The notes under the pieces were generated by a model, which was given only the letters and a program-made list of their open reading frames with translations, searched no databases and had not been told where the DNA came from. Below, piece by piece: positions 19,861 to 28,617 of a stretch of DNA of 64,000 bases; positions within the stretch are counted from its first letter, which is position 1, and each line of letters starts with the position of its first letter. The DNA lies in assembly GCF_014842975.1 (NCBI RefSeq), contig NZ_JACYXK010000016.1, forward strand, positions 43,735 through 107,734, written 5' to 3'. A program made the translations under genes and the position numbers. The stretch comes from Rhodanobacter sp. DHB23. GTDB taxonomy: Bacteria > Pseudomonadota > Gammaproteobacteria > Xanthomonadales > Rhodanobacteraceae.

Positions 19861-19888
19861 GAAAGCCCGCCGTGATGGCGGGCTTTTC
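19861..19888 (+). terminator. Rho-independent terminator of ssb
   Basis: GAAAGCCCGCC-GTGAT-GGCGGGCTTTTC is an 11-bp GC-rich stem followed by TTTTCTTG, 28 bases after the ssb stop codon. The convergent pdxI-like gene ends 26 bases further on, so the hairpin may serve both strands. Confidence 0.85.
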
Positions 19889-19913
19889 TTGTTTGGGAAG
19901 GTCGGCTTTCCGG

Positions 19914-20783
19914 TCAACGATCTCCGATGGCGTCCAGCTCGGCCAGCACGGCGGCCGACAGTTCCAGTTCCGCCGCCCCGAGGTTTTCGCGCAGGTGGCC
20001 GAGCGACGAGGTGCCGGGGATCAGCAGGATGTTCGGCGAGCGGTGCAGCAGCCAGGCAAGGGCGACTTGCATCGGCGTGGCGTCGAGGCGCCTGGCTATG
20101 TGGTTGAGGGTCTCCGACTGCAGCGGGCTGAAGCCGCCCAGCGGGAAGAACGGCACGTAGGCGATGCCCATGCCGGCCAGCGCGTCGAGCAGGGCCTCGT
20201 CCTGGCGTTGCACGAGGTTGTACTGGTTCTGCACGCAGACCACCGGCGCGATGGATTGCGCTTCCTTCACTTGCGCCAGCGTGGCGTTGCTCAGGCCGAG
20301 GTGGCGGACCAGGCCTTGCTCGCGCAGTCCGGCGAGCGCGGCGAACTGCGGTTCGATGCTGCCTTCCTTCGGCATGTGGATGTCGCCCATGATGCGCAGG
20401 TTCACCACGTCGATGGCGTCGAGGCCGAGGTTGCGCAGGTTGTCGTGCACGGCCCGGACCAGTTCGGCGGGGCCTTGCGCGGGGTTCCAGGATGCGTCGG
20501 CGCCGCGCACGGCGCCCACCTTGGTCACGATGGTGAGCCGGTCCGGGTACGGGCTGAGCGCTTCGCGGATGATGCGGTTGGTGACGTGCGGGCCGTAGAA
20601 GTCGCTGGTGTCGATGTGGTCGACGCCGGCAGCGACGGCTTCGCGCAGCACGGCGAGTGCGCCGGCATGGTCCTTCGGCGGCCCGAATACGCCCGGGCCG
20701 GCGAGCTGCATGGCGCCGTAGCCCATGCGGTGGACGATGCGGTCACCCAGCTGGAAGGTGCCGGCTTTCTCGAGTGGGTTCAT
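19914..20783 (-). CDS. pdxI: Aldo-keto reductase, PdxI-like pyridoxal reductase
   Basis: A 289-residue NADPH-dependent aldo-keto reductase. The stretches RMGYGAMQLAGPGVFGPPKD, HIDTSDFYGPHVTNRIIREA and AYVPFFPLGGFSPLQS, and IPGTSSLGHLREN near the end, closely match E. coli YdbC/PdxI as recalled, which reduces pyridoxal to pyridoxine. The catalytic Asp-Tyr-Lys residues are in DTSDFYG and IVTKVG; the usual catalytic His position reads VVNLRIMGD, as I recall for YdbC too. The start MNPLEKAGTF is preceded by GGAG. A LysR gene diverges from it, so LysR control is likely. Substrate identity is by similarity only. Confidence 0.82.
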   Translation of the reverse strand: MNPLEKAGTFQLGDRIVHRMGYGAMQLAGPGVFGPPKDHAGALAVLREAVAAGVDHIDTSDFYGPHVTNRIIREALSPYPDRLTIVTKVGAVRGADASWNPAQGPAELVRAVHDNLRNLGLDAIDVVNLRIMGDIHMPKEGSIEPQFAALAGLREQGLVRHLGLSNATLAQVKEAQSIAPVVCVQNQYNLVQRQDEALLDALAGMGIAYVPFFPLGGFSPLQSETLNHIARRLDATPMQVALAWLLHRSPNILLIPGTSSLGHLRENLGAAELELSAAVLAELDAIGDR

Positions 20784-20886
20784 GGAGTGCTCCTGGCGGG
20801 CGATGGGGGATGTCCGGAAGCATAGGCATTGACCGGTCGATCGATAATCCATTGGAATCGGCACGGGTTGTGCGGATGGCCGGACA

Positions 20887-21795
20887 ATGAATGCCGACAT
20901 GCAGGATCTTTTCGCCTTTCTCGCCGTGGCCCGTGCCGGCGGTTTCCGCGAGGCCGCGCGCACCGGCGGTGCCTCGGCCTCCAGTCTCAGCGAAGCGGTG
21001 CGCCGGCTGGAGGCCGGGTTGGGCGTGCGCCTGCTGAACCGCACCACGCGCAGCGTCGTTCCGACCGAGGTGGGCGCAAGGCTGGTCGAACGGTTGCTGC
21101 CTGCGCTGGGCGAGGTGGAGGCCGCGCTCGACGTGGTGAACCACTACCGCGACAGCCCGGCGGGCACGCTGCGCATCAACGTGCCGGCGAACGTGGCGCG
21201 CACGGTGCTGCTGCCGATCATCGCTCCGTTCCTCAGGCGTTATCCCGACATCCGCATGGAAGTGGTGGTGGAGGACAGCTTCGTCGACCTGCTGGCCGCG
21301 GGGTGCGACGCCGGCATCCGCTACGACGAGCGCCTGGAGCAGGACATGATCGCCTTGCCGATCGGCCCGCGCACGCAACGCCTGGTCACCGCCGCCGCGC
21401 CGGAATACCTGGCCGCCCACGGCACGCCCCGGCATCCGAAGGACCTGCTCCGGCATCGCTGCCTGCGCGGCCAGTTCGCGGGTGGCGCCATGCCGGCGTG
21501 GGAGTTCGAGCGCGACGGCGAGATCGTGCGCATCGACGCGCCCGGCCCGCTGCTGGTGCGCCAGGGAGCGGCATTCGACCTTGCGCTGGGCGGCGCGCTG
21601 CAGGGGCTGGGCATCATCCACCTGTTCGAGGATTGGTTGCGGCCGCACCTGGACAGCGGCGCGCTGCTGCCTGTTCTCGAGCTCTGGTGCCAGACCTTCA
21701 GCGGGCCGTATCTCTATTACCCGGGGCGGCGGCATTTGCCGGCGCCGCTCAAGGCGTTCGTGGATTTCGTGCGCCAGCAGGGGCCAGCGGCGTAA
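20887..21795 (+). CDS. LysR-family transcriptional regulator
   Basis: A 302-residue LysR regulator. The N-terminal winged helix reads MQDLFAFLAVARAGGFREAA ... SSLSEAVRRLEAGLGVRLLN and RTTRSVVPTEVG; the effector-binding domain spans about residues 90-295 (GTLRINVPANVARTVLLPII). It is transcribed away from the pdxI-like gene with 103 bases between the starts, the usual arrangement in which a LysR protein controls the divergent gene. That intergenic region contains GGTCGATCGATAATCC around 20836. The effector is unknown. Confidence 0.9.
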   Translation: MNADMQDLFAFLAVARAGGFREAARTGGASASSLSEAVRRLEAGLGVRLLNRTTRSVVPTEVGARLVERLLPALGEVEAALDVVNHYRDSPAGTLRINVPANVARTVLLPIIAPFLRRYPDIRMEVVVEDSFVDLLAAGCDAGIRYDERLEQDMIALPIGPRTQRLVTAAAPEYLAAHGTPRHPKDLLRHRCLRGQFAGGAMPAWEFERDGEIVRIDAPGPLLVRQGAAFDLALGGALQGLGIIHLFEDWLRPHLDSGALLPVLELWCQTFSGPYLYYPGRRHLPAPLKAFVDFVRQQGPAA

Positions 21796-21842
21796 CGCGC
21801 GTGTTTCCCGTGACTGCCCGTGCCGGTCACGGCAGGGCATGG

Positions 21843-22790
21843 CTACTGGCATTGCTCCGGCAGGTAGTACGGTGCGATGTCCGGGCTCCCGCAGGTCCAG
21901 ACGATGGCGCCGTCCCGCCCTTCGGCGACCAGCGCCAGCCGCTTGCCGCGCAGGGGTTCCGGCGCGCCGTCCCCGAATACGGTCACCAGCGCGGTGCCTT
22001 CGTCGATGGCCAGCACGGCGAAGCCGGTCAGGCTGTCGCTGGCATACGCCCCGGCTTCCTTCAGTCCGGCCTGGGCATTGCTTCGTGGCCAGGCGCGGTT
22101 GCGGTCGATCGAATCCAGGATCTGCTGCTGCAGGGGCTCGGCCTGCGCCAATGCCCTGGCCACGTGGGCCTGCAGCACATGGGTCTGGTAGAGGGGGACG
22201 GCGACGGCGCCGAGAATGGCGGCGCAGGGTATGCCCAGCAAGACCCAGAACACGGCCTTGGCCGCCCCGGGCCTGGCCTGGCCGGTCTGCTGCCAGCGCG
22301 CCAGCCAGCTCAGTTGCCCCTGCAGGTACAGCGTGTTGAAGAAGAACAGGGTGATGCCGCCGATCCGTAGCGGGAGCCGGTAGATCGCCATGTGCCGGCG
22401 GATCGAGGCCGCCATGGCGAAGTAGGCTCCATAGAAGAGTACCCCGGAGGCCAGTTGCAGCAGCCGGCCGAGGCGCTCCGTTACAGTCATGGGCGTCGCA
22501 TCGCCGCCCGGCGGCCAGGCCGGGATCAGGAAAAACGAGACGAGGATGCCGCCCAGCGACAGCCAGAGCATCAGCGACGCACTGCTGCGCGGATCGATCC
22601 TGCGCACCCAGTTGGCCTGGATGAAGGGCCAGACGACGGCGAAGATGCCGAGCGTGAGTACGCTGAGCAGGAAGACCCAGCCCCAATGCAGCGATGGCGG
22701 GGGCGGCAGGCAGGCGCGATCGGCGGCCTCCGTATGCGAGGGCCTGCCTTGCCGGTTTGCATGCCCGGGCATCGTGTCGCCGCGATCCAT
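21843..22790 (-). CDS. Polytopic membrane protein with pilin-like C-terminal domain
   Basis: A 315-residue protein. After a polar N-terminus come about four hydrophobic segments (WGWVFLLSVLTLGIFAVVWP, LMLWLSLGGILVSFFLIP, LGRLLQLASGVLFYGAYFAM, IGGITLFFFNTLYLQGQ) resembling small DUF4234-like membrane domains. A fifth hydrophobic segment (VFWVLLGIPCAAILGAVAVP) then leads into a type IV pilin-like globular tail with a C-terminal disulfide candidate (WTCGSPDIAPYYLPEQCQ). GGAGGT precedes the ATG. The pilin-like tail resembles sequences attached to unrelated membrane domains in Xanthomonadales. The function is unknown. Confidence 0.75.
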   Translation of the reverse strand: MDRGDTMPGHANRQGRPSHTEAADRACLPPPPSLHWGWVFLLSVLTLGIFAVVWPFIQANWVRRIDPRSSASLMLWLSLGGILVSFFLIPAWPPGGDATPMTVTERLGRLLQLASGVLFYGAYFAMAASIRRHMAIYRLPLRIGGITLFFFNTLYLQGQLSWLARWQQTGQARPGAAKAVFWVLLGIPCAAILGAVAVPLYQTHVLQAHVARALAQAEPLQQQILDSIDRNRAWPRSNAQAGLKEAGAYASDSLTGFAVLAIDEGTALVTVFGDGAPEPLRGKRLALVAEGRDGAIVWTCGSPDIAPYYLPEQCQ

Positions 22791-22893
22791 TCCGCACCTC
22801 CCTGTTCGCCGGATCGCAAGATTATGCGGGCGTCTTCCGCCGGGGCAAAGCCATGGACTGGGCGGTCGGTCCGCCGGGTTGCGTCGGCGTCGG

Positions 22894-23739
22894 TCAGCCG
22901 CGTCCGGCGCGCCGGTATTCGCCCGGCGTCATGCCGAAGCGGTGCAGGAACAGGTCGCCGAAATGCGAGGGCGTGGCGAAGCCCAGGCTGGTCGCGATGC
23001 CGGCGATGCTCTGCTCCGTCTCGAGCAGGCGGCGGCCGGCCAGGTGCAGGCGGTGCGTGCGCACGTAGTCGCTCCAGCTCATGCCCACCTGTTGCTTGAA
23101 GCGGCGGCTGAAATAGGCGGCCGACATCGCGCAGAGCGCCGCGGCCTGTTCCGCGCCGGGTGCATCGGCAGGCTGGTGGCGTAGGCGGTCGATGGCGGGG
23201 CGCAGGCGCTGCAGGCCGCGTGCATTGGCGGCCAGCGGCTCGCCCGCGATCGCCGGCGCCAGCGTGGCCGCGCGCAGCAGCAGCCCGGTCAGCGGCACCA
23301 CCAGGGGATCGCTGGCGTCTAGGCCGAGCAGCCAGTCGGCCAGCATGCCCAGGCGCCGTTGCAGCGGCCGGCCGGGGCGGGCGCAGAACGGCTGGCGCAG
23401 GCGTTCGAGTCCCGGCGCATGGGCCAGCGCCTCGCCCGCGGTGGCCTCGATCTGCACCAGCACCCAGTCGCGCGGGCCGGCGTCGAGCAGGAAATCGTGC
23501 TGGCACATCGAGGGGATGAACGCGATGCAACCGGGCGCCAGCGCGTAGCGCCGGTCCCCGGCATCGAAGTGGCCGCCGACCCGGCCGAACAGCACCAGCT
23601 CATGCGCATCGTGGAAATGCACGAACGAACCGCTGGCCGCGACGCTGCGGCCCTGGCGGACGCGCTCGGCACGCACCGGCGCACGCGGTGCCAGTTCCAC
23701 CGGTTCGCAGATCGGGCGTTCGAAGTGGGGCAGGGCCAT
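22894..23739 (-). CDS. AraC-family transcriptional regulator
   Basis: A 281-residue regulator with an N-terminal cupin sensor (SFVHFHDAHELVLFGRVGGH ... LAPGCIAFIPSMCQHDFLLD) and a C-terminal double helix-turn-helix (LCAMSAAYFSRRFKQQVGMS, IAGIATSLGFATPSHFGDLF, HRFGMTPGEYRRAGRG). It is on the same strand as, and just downstream of, the GH13 gene (60 bases), so it may be the last gene of that unit or control it. The inducer is unknown; the cupin histidines suggest a small polar ligand. Confidence 0.9.
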   Translation of the reverse strand: MALPHFERPICEPVELAPRAPVRAERVRQGRSVAASGSFVHFHDAHELVLFGRVGGHFDAGDRRYALAPGCIAFIPSMCQHDFLLDAGPRDWVLVQIEATAGEALAHAPGLERLRQPFCARPGRPLQRRLGMLADWLLGLDASDPLVVPLTGLLLRAATLAPAIAGEPLAANARGLQRLRPAIDRLRHQPADAPGAEQAAALCAMSAAYFSRRFKQQVGMSWSDYVRTHRLHLAGRRLLETEQSIAGIATSLGFATPSHFGDLFLHRFGMTPGEYRRAGRG

Positions 23740-23799
23740 GCCGGTGCCTGCGTGAGGGCGACGGTCGATTGTCGCCCATTGCGCATCGAGGCACCGGGT

Positions 23800-25386
23800 T
23801 CAGCGCGTGCCCACGATGCGCACCTGCATCGGGTGCAGCACCGCGTCGGGCGAAGCGGCACCGCCGGCGTCGAGCAGGTCGAGCCACGCGGTGCCGGCAA
23901 CGAGCCGCGGATCGAGGCGCGGCCGCGCATCGGCCTTGCCGAGGTTGACCAGCAGCAGCGTGCGCCGGCCGCCCTGTTCGCGCAGGATGCACAGCACCGC
24001 GCTGTCGTCGTCGCAGAGGATGCGCTGGTCGCCGCCGCCGATTTCCGGTCGCGCATGGCGCAGCGCGAGCAGCTTCCGGTACCAGTGGTAGAGCGAGCCG
24101 GGATCGGCCTGTTCCTCCTGCAGCGACACGCCGTCGTGCGAGCGGTTGAAGCGGTCCTTCCAGAACCACTGGTCGCCGCGATACCAGGTGGCCGAGCCCG
24201 CGGCGTCGAGGTCCGCCTTCCAGCGGAACGCCTCGCGCGAAGGTATGCCCACGGCGTCGGTGAGCGGGATGCCTTCGGCGGTGCCGATGTGCTTCGGCTG
24301 CTCGCCGCGCATGCCCAGTTCCTGCCCGTAGTAGATCAGCGGGTCGCCCTTGAGCATCAGCTCGATCGCGGCGCCCGCGCGCGCCCTGGCGGGGTCGTCG
24401 TGCACCAGCGACATGTAGCGGTCGACGTCGTGGTTCTCCAGGAAGACCACCTGCTGCTTGCCCGGCGGCGTGGCGGCGTCGGTGTCGCGGATCGCCTTGA
24501 CGATGGCCTTCTTGTCCAGCGACACCAGCGCGCCGCGCAGCGGGAAGGCGAACACCATGTCGACGTGGCCGTCGGTCAGCCACTCCTTGCCGTAGCCCCA
24601 GCCGGCCTGTTCGGCGAGGATGCGCAGCGCGGGGCGGCGCGCTTTCAGCGCATCGAAGATCGGCGTCCAGAAGCCGGCGAACAGGTGCTTGTCCAGGCCC
24701 TCGTGGTCGAGGTCGTCCATCATGTGGTCGATGCGGAAACCGTCCACGCCGTCGCGGCCGCTGCCGTCGCCATGCGGGTCGGCCCAGTACAGCAGCAGGT
24801 CCCGGAAGTACGTGCGCACCGCCGGGTTTTCCAGGTTGACCATCGCGATGCCGATGTCGCGGCCGTCGTAGCCCAGCCACTTCGCCTTGCCCAGGAACGG
24901 CTGGGCCACGCAGTGCCGTGCGTCCGTCCACAGCAGGTAGTCCGCGTATTTCGCATGCGGCCTGCAGATCGAGTCACGCCACCAGGGATGGCCTTCGGCG
25001 ACGTACTGGAACTCCTCGTCGAGGTAGACCTCGAGGCCCTGCGCATGCGCGGCGCGCACGAAGGCGAAGTAGTCGTCCAGCGTGCCGTAGGCCGGGGCTA
25101 TCGCCTTGAAGTCGGTGGCGAAGTAGTTGTGGTAGTACGGCGAGGGTTGCAGCGGCGTGAGCAGGATCGTGGTGGCGCCGAGCTGCTTGATATAGCCGAG
25201 CTTCGAGGTCAGTCCCTTGAGGTCGCCGACGCGGTCACCGTTGGAATCGCGGAAGCTGCGGAAGAAGATCTGGTAGAACACCTGGCTGCCGGAGGACGCG
25301 GGCGTCGCGGCGTGCGCCGGCGATGCGGACAAGGTGGCGGACAGCACGGCGCCAAGCCAGGCGAGCAGGAAGCGGGCGGGTTTCAT
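23800..25386 (-). CDS. Secreted GH13 alpha-amylase-family enzyme
   Basis: A 528-residue glycosidase. The signal peptide is MKPARFLLAWLGAVLSATLS-ASPAHA. The (beta/alpha)8 barrel carries the GH13 motifs GVDGFRIDHMMDD (nucleophile Asp near residue 218), LRILAEQ (acid/base Glu near 257) and FLENHDVDR (third Asp near 317). A C-terminal beta domain ends VRIVGTR. It would cleave alpha-1,4-type glucans or related oligosaccharides in the periplasm or outside the cell; the precise subfamily is not resolved. Its ATG overlaps the esterase stop by four bases. A SLC45-like sugar transporter upstream supports a maltodextrin or sugar role. Confidence 0.88.
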   Translation of the reverse strand: MKPARFLLAWLGAVLSATLSASPAHAATPASSGSQVFYQIFFRSFRDSNGDRVGDLKGLTSKLGYIKQLGATTILLTPLQPSPYYHNYFATDFKAIAPAYGTLDDYFAFVRAAHAQGLEVYLDEEFQYVAEGHPWWRDSICRPHAKYADYLLWTDARHCVAQPFLGKAKWLGYDGRDIGIAMVNLENPAVRTYFRDLLLYWADPHGDGSGRDGVDGFRIDHMMDDLDHEGLDKHLFAGFWTPIFDALKARRPALRILAEQAGWGYGKEWLTDGHVDMVFAFPLRGALVSLDKKAIVKAIRDTDAATPPGKQQVVFLENHDVDRYMSLVHDDPARARAGAAIELMLKGDPLIYYGQELGMRGEQPKHIGTAEGIPLTDAVGIPSREAFRWKADLDAAGSATWYRGDQWFWKDRFNRSHDGVSLQEEQADPGSLYHWYRKLLALRHARPEIGGGDQRILCDDDSAVLCILREQGGRRTLLLVNLGKADARPRLDPRLVAGTAWLDLLDAGGAASPDAVLHPMQVRIVGTR

Positions 25387-26207
25387 GCAAGGTCCTCCGT
25401 CGGGTGCAGTACCTGACCGAAGAAGCGCAGCGTGTGCTCCAGCGTGGCCGACCAGTAGGGCCAGTCGTGGTCGCCGGGTGCCTCGGCGTACTGGTGCGCG
25501 ATGCCGGCGCGCTGCAGTTCGCGATGCAGCGCGCGGTTGGCTTCGATGTAGGGATCGTCGAGGCCGCAATCGATGCGCAGCGGCGGCAGCGGGGCATCGC
25601 TGCCGGTGAGCGCACTCAGCACGCTGCAGTCGGCGGGCGCCTTGCTCCAGTCGTGGCGGCCTTCCTCGACCAGCGCATCGAGCTGGGCGACTTCGGTCAC
25701 CGCCGAAAGCGCGGCTGCAGCGGCGATGCGGCGCGGGTATTTGCCGGCCAGCCGCAGCGCGCCGAAGCCGCCCATGCTGAGGCCCGCCACCAGCAGCGGC
25801 GAGCGCCTGGTGCAGCCATCGACCAGCTCGCATGCCAGCGCAGGAAGCTCGTCGATGATCCAGCGTTCGGCGTCGTGGTCGCCGTGCGCGACGTAGCCCG
25901 AGCCGTCGCCCCACAGGCCGTCGGATGGCATCAGCAGCGCGATTGGCGGCAAGGCGCCTGCGTCGATCAGGCGCGCGGCGGTGAGGTGCGCGCGGCCCTT
26001 GAGCGCCCATGCCCAGTGCGAGCCGTACACCCCGTGCAGCAGCACCGCGATCGGCAGATCCGTCACGCCGCGCGCCGATGGCGGCACGTACAAGGTGACG
26101 TCCGCGCGCCGGCGCAATGCCCGGCTTTTCACGGTGGCGAAAGCCAGCCTGTCCGCCGTGATGGCCGGATCGGATAGTTCGACGGTGCAAAAGAGCCTGT
26201 TCAACAT
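25383..26207 (-). CDS. Esterase of the esterase-D/putative-esterase family
   Basis: A 274-residue alpha/beta hydrolase. It has DVTLYVPPSARG, PIAVLLHGVYGSHWAW (oxyanion region), the nucleophile elbow LVAGLSMGGFGALRLAG (Ser near residue 141), an aspartate in LRIDCGLDDPYIEAN and a histidine in APGDHDWPYW. It has no signal peptide, so it is probably cytoplasmic. The first six residues (MLNRLF) are encoded by the terminal inverted repeat of a MITE-like element, which therefore supplies the start codon; a GTG two codons earlier is also inside the repeat. The original N-terminus may be lost. It is coupled to the GH13 gene by an ATGA overlap. Confidence 0.82.
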   Translation of the reverse strand: MLNRLFCTVELSDPAITADRLAFATVKSRALRRRADVTLYVPPSARGVTDLPIAVLLHGVYGSHWAWALKGRAHLTAARLIDAGALPPIALLMPSDGLWGDGSGYVAHGDHDAERWIIDELPALACELVDGCTRRSPLLVAGLSMGGFGALRLAGKYPRRIAAAAALSAVTEVAQLDALVEEGRHDWSKAPADCSVLSALTGSDAPLPPLRIDCGLDDPYIEANRALHRELQRAGIAHQYAEAPGDHDWPYWSATLEHTLRFFGQVLHPTEDLA

Positions 26208-26459
26208 CTCCACGTAGCCCGCGTTGTCTGGCCGTGGCCGTCAGGTGGTAGTGCGTGGCGCAGCGCCTGCCTGGCCGGCAGGTCAAGCCGCGCGCTGCCG
26301 CATGGCGGCCACGACCAGGCAACCCGAAGGGCCGGGTCTGTTTGCCCGCATGCCAGCGTCATCACTCGGTCGTGGACGGACGTCCACTCCCTCGTTCTTC
26401 CTTGGCCTGCGCGCAAACAGCTCCCGGCGCGGGCCACGCGGAGATGTTGAACAGGCTCT
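26192..26459. mobile_element. MITE-like element with 32-bp terminal inverted repeats
   Basis: Terminal repeats at 26192-26223 (beginning AGAGCCTGTTCAACATCTCC) and 26428-26459 (ending GGAGATGTTGAACAGGCTCT) match at 30 of 32 positions. The 204-base interior holds no credible reading frame on either strand. Size, inverted ends and lack of a transposase fit a miniature inverted-repeat element. No obvious target-site duplication is seen. It sits between the alcohol dehydrogenase and the esterase, and its left repeat overlaps the esterase start. Confidence 0.85.
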
Positions 26460-26472
26460 AGGGTTTCGTCGT

Positions 26473-27591
26473 TCATGCGATGCGCAACACGCCCTTGGTG
26501 CTGCACCCCTGCAGCATGTCGTCGAAGGCGCGGTCCAGCGCCTCCAGCGGGTAGCGGTGGCTGACCAGCGCCGCGAGTTCCAGCTTGCCCTCGGCGATCC
26601 ATTCGAACAGCCGCGGGAAATCGCGCGCGGGCACGCAATTGCCGTACAACGGCGCAAGGTAGCGCTTGTTCCAGAACAGGTCGGTGAGTTCCAGCGTCGC
26701 GGGGCCGTGCGCGCCGCTCACCTGCAATGCGTTGCCGCCGTTGCGGGCGAGCCTCAGCGGCAGGAAGGCCAGCGCGGGCACGCCGGTGGCCTCGAAGGCG
26801 TGGTCCACGCCACGGCCGTCGGCAAGCGCACGTACCTCGGCGACGAGTTGCACGTGGTCGTCGTCGCCAGCGTGCGGCAGCAGCGTGTGCGTGGCGCCCA
26901 GTTCGCACGCGCGCTGCAGCCGCGACGGCATGTGGTCGATCGCGATGATGCTGCGCGCGCCGGCGATGCGCGCGCCCTGGATCACGTTGAGGCCCACGCC
27001 GCCGCAGCCCAGCACGGCCACGGTGTCGCCGGGCGCCACCGCGGCCACGTTCACCGCCGAACCCACGCCGGTCATCACCGCGCAGCCGAGGATGCAGGCG
27101 AGCTCGAGTGGAAGACCGGATGGCAGTGGCGTCACCGCCTCGGCGCGCACCAGGGTGTGCTGCGCGAAAGTGCCGAGGTGGAAAGAGCGTTCGATGGGTT
27201 GCCCGCGCCAGCGCGTGGCGCCGGGGTGTGCGCGGCTGTTGCCGAGCTGCGGCACGTCGAGTTCGTGGGTACGCTCGCACAGCGCCGTGGCGCCATGTTT
27301 GCACTGGTGGCAGTGGCCGCAGGGGATCGCCCAGTTCAGCAGCACGGGCTGGTCGATCTCCAGCCCCGTCACGCCTGCGCCGATGGCTTCGACATGGCCT
27401 GCACCTTCGTGCCCCATCACCAGCGGGCCGGGCCAGCGCAGCGAGGCGTGGTCGGTATGGCAGACGCCGGCCGCGGCCATCGCCACGCGAACCTCGCCCG
27501 CGGCGGGCGGGTCGACCGCGATGGTTTCCAGGCTGAAGCGCCCCGTGCCGTCGGCGATGATCGCGCTGCCGTGGACGGCCTTGCCGCTCAT
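26473..27591 (-). CDS. Zinc-dependent alcohol dehydrogenase (class III/ADH-like MDR)
   Basis: A 372-residue medium-chain dehydrogenase. Catalytic zinc ligands are in AAGVCHTDH and MGHEGAGHVEAIGAGV. A structural-zinc loop reads PCGHCHQCKHGATALCERTH (four cysteines). The NAD-binding Rossmann motif is VAVLGCGGVGLNVIQGARIA, followed by an acidic strand end (IIAIDHM) that suggests NAD rather than NADP. It oxidises or reduces an alcohol/aldehyde of unknown identity. It overlaps the upstream PhyH dioxygenase by four bases (ATGA), so the two probably act in one pathway. Confidence 0.88.
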   Translation of the reverse strand: MSGKAVHGSAIIADGTGRFSLETIAVDPPAAGEVRVAMAAAGVCHTDHASLRWPGPLVMGHEGAGHVEAIGAGVTGLEIDQPVLLNWAIPCGHCHQCKHGATALCERTHELDVPQLGNSRAHPGATRWRGQPIERSFHLGTFAQHTLVRAEAVTPLPSGLPLELACILGCAVMTGVGSAVNVAAVAPGDTVAVLGCGGVGLNVIQGARIAGARSIIAIDHMPSRLQRACELGATHTLLPHAGDDDHVQLVAEVRALADGRGVDHAFEATGVPALAFLPLRLARNGGNALQVSGAHGPATLELTDLFWNKRYLAPLYGNCVPARDFPRLFEWIAEGKLELAALVSHRYPLEALDRAFDDMLQGCSTKGVLRIA

Positions 27592-28415
27592 GCCGCCTGC
27601 CCGGACGGCGCGCTTTCGAACAGCAGCGGATTCTTCGGCGTGGCAATCACCGCGCCGACTTCGGCGCCCGGGCACCAGCGCTCCCAGTCGGCCCGCTGCA
27701 TGTGGTTGTCCGGCGCCTTCAGGCGCATGTCGCGGTCCATGTAGATCACCGTCATCACCGAACGCGGCGTGGTCGAGCGGTTCGGGCCGGCGCGGTGGAA
27801 GGTCCAGCCGGAGTGGAAGCTCACCTCGCCCAGCGCGAACGGCTCGTCCAGCACGTCGAAGCCGCGTGCCTGCATGTTCGCGGTGATCGCGCGCTCGCTC
27901 TCGTCGGAAATCTCCAGGTCGCGGCCGAACGCCTCGTGCTGGCTGCCGGCGAAGAAGGCCAGCGGCCCCATGTCCTGCGGCACCGCCTGCAGCGGCACCC
28001 AGGCGGTAATGGTGCGGTCGCTGTCGACGGGCCAGTAGTACTGGTCGGCATGCGCGGGCGTGATGCCGCCGCCCGGCTCCTTGTACAGCGACTGGTCGTG
28101 GTACAGCCGCACGCCGTCCACCTCCATCAGCGCGGCGGCGAGGCCGGCCAGGCGCCTGCCGAACACGAACTCGCGCACGGTGTCGCTCTCCTCCCACAGG
28201 TTCATCACCTGCAGGAAGGCGCGGTCGTAGGTGCTGCGTTCCTCCAGCGGCCTGGTCTGCGTGTTCAGCGCGATGGTGCGGCGGGTGATTTCCTCGCCGT
28301 AGTGGCGCAGCTCGTCGGCGTTGAACACGTCCTTGAGCTTGATGAAGCCGTCGCGGCGGTAATCGGCGATCTGCCGGGCGGTGAGCGGATAGGGGCGGTC
28401 GAGGTCGATGGCCAT
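27588..28415 (-). CDS. Phytanoyl-CoA dioxygenase (PhyH) family protein
   Basis: A 275-residue Fe(II)/2-oxoglutarate oxygenase-type protein. The double-stranded beta-helix carries a probable iron triad: HAD in GGGITPAHADQYYW (near residue 122) and the distal His in FHSGWTFHRAGPN (near 210). An arginine in RAGPNRSTTPR could bind 2-oxoglutarate. The N-terminus (LTARQIADYRRDGFIKLKDV) is typical of the family. The substrate is unknown. It is translationally coupled to the alcohol dehydrogenase, which suggests a hydroxylation-then-oxidation sequence on a small molecule. Confidence 0.87.
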   Translation of the reverse strand: MAIDLDRPYPLTARQIADYRRDGFIKLKDVFNADELRHYGEEITRRTIALNTQTRPLEERSTYDRAFLQVMNLWEESDTVREFVFGRRLAGLAAALMEVDGVRLYHDQSLYKEPGGGITPAHADQYYWPVDSDRTITAWVPLQAVPQDMGPLAFFAGSQHEAFGRDLEISDESERAITANMQARGFDVLDEPFALGEVSFHSGWTFHRAGPNRSTTPRSVMTVIYMDRDMRLKAPDNHMQRADWERWCPGAEVGAVIATPKNPLLFESAPSGQAA

Positions 28416-28556
28416 GCGCGGGTTCCTGCGGGATGGGAGTCATCCTAGGAAGCCGGTGGCCATGGCGCATCGGCAGGGGATGCCCAATGGCCAGGTGAAA
28501 CTGTCGGATTCATGACCTCGATGAAGCCTCGCCATGCCCGCACGGACACGGCGTAG

Positions 28557-28615
28557 GCGCACCCTGTGCGCGATGGCTCCGATGCTCGATCGGAGCCATC
28601 GCGCACAGGGTGCGC
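28557..28615. terminator. Perfect 27-bp inverted repeat between MFS and PhyH genes
   Basis: Arms GCGCACCCTGTGCGCGATGG-CTCCGAT and its complement enclose GCTCG. It lies two bases after the stop of the minus-strand MFS gene and 142 bases before the PhyH start. It is a likely transcription stop separating these units, although no T-tract follows. Confidence 0.65.
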
Positions 28616-28617
28616 CC

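Noticed and set aside
20830..20850. GGTCGATCGATAATCC as another copy of the glycan operator
   Set aside because: It shares only CGATCGAT and lacks the CTAAAT half; it lies between pdxI and a LysR gene unrelated to glycans.
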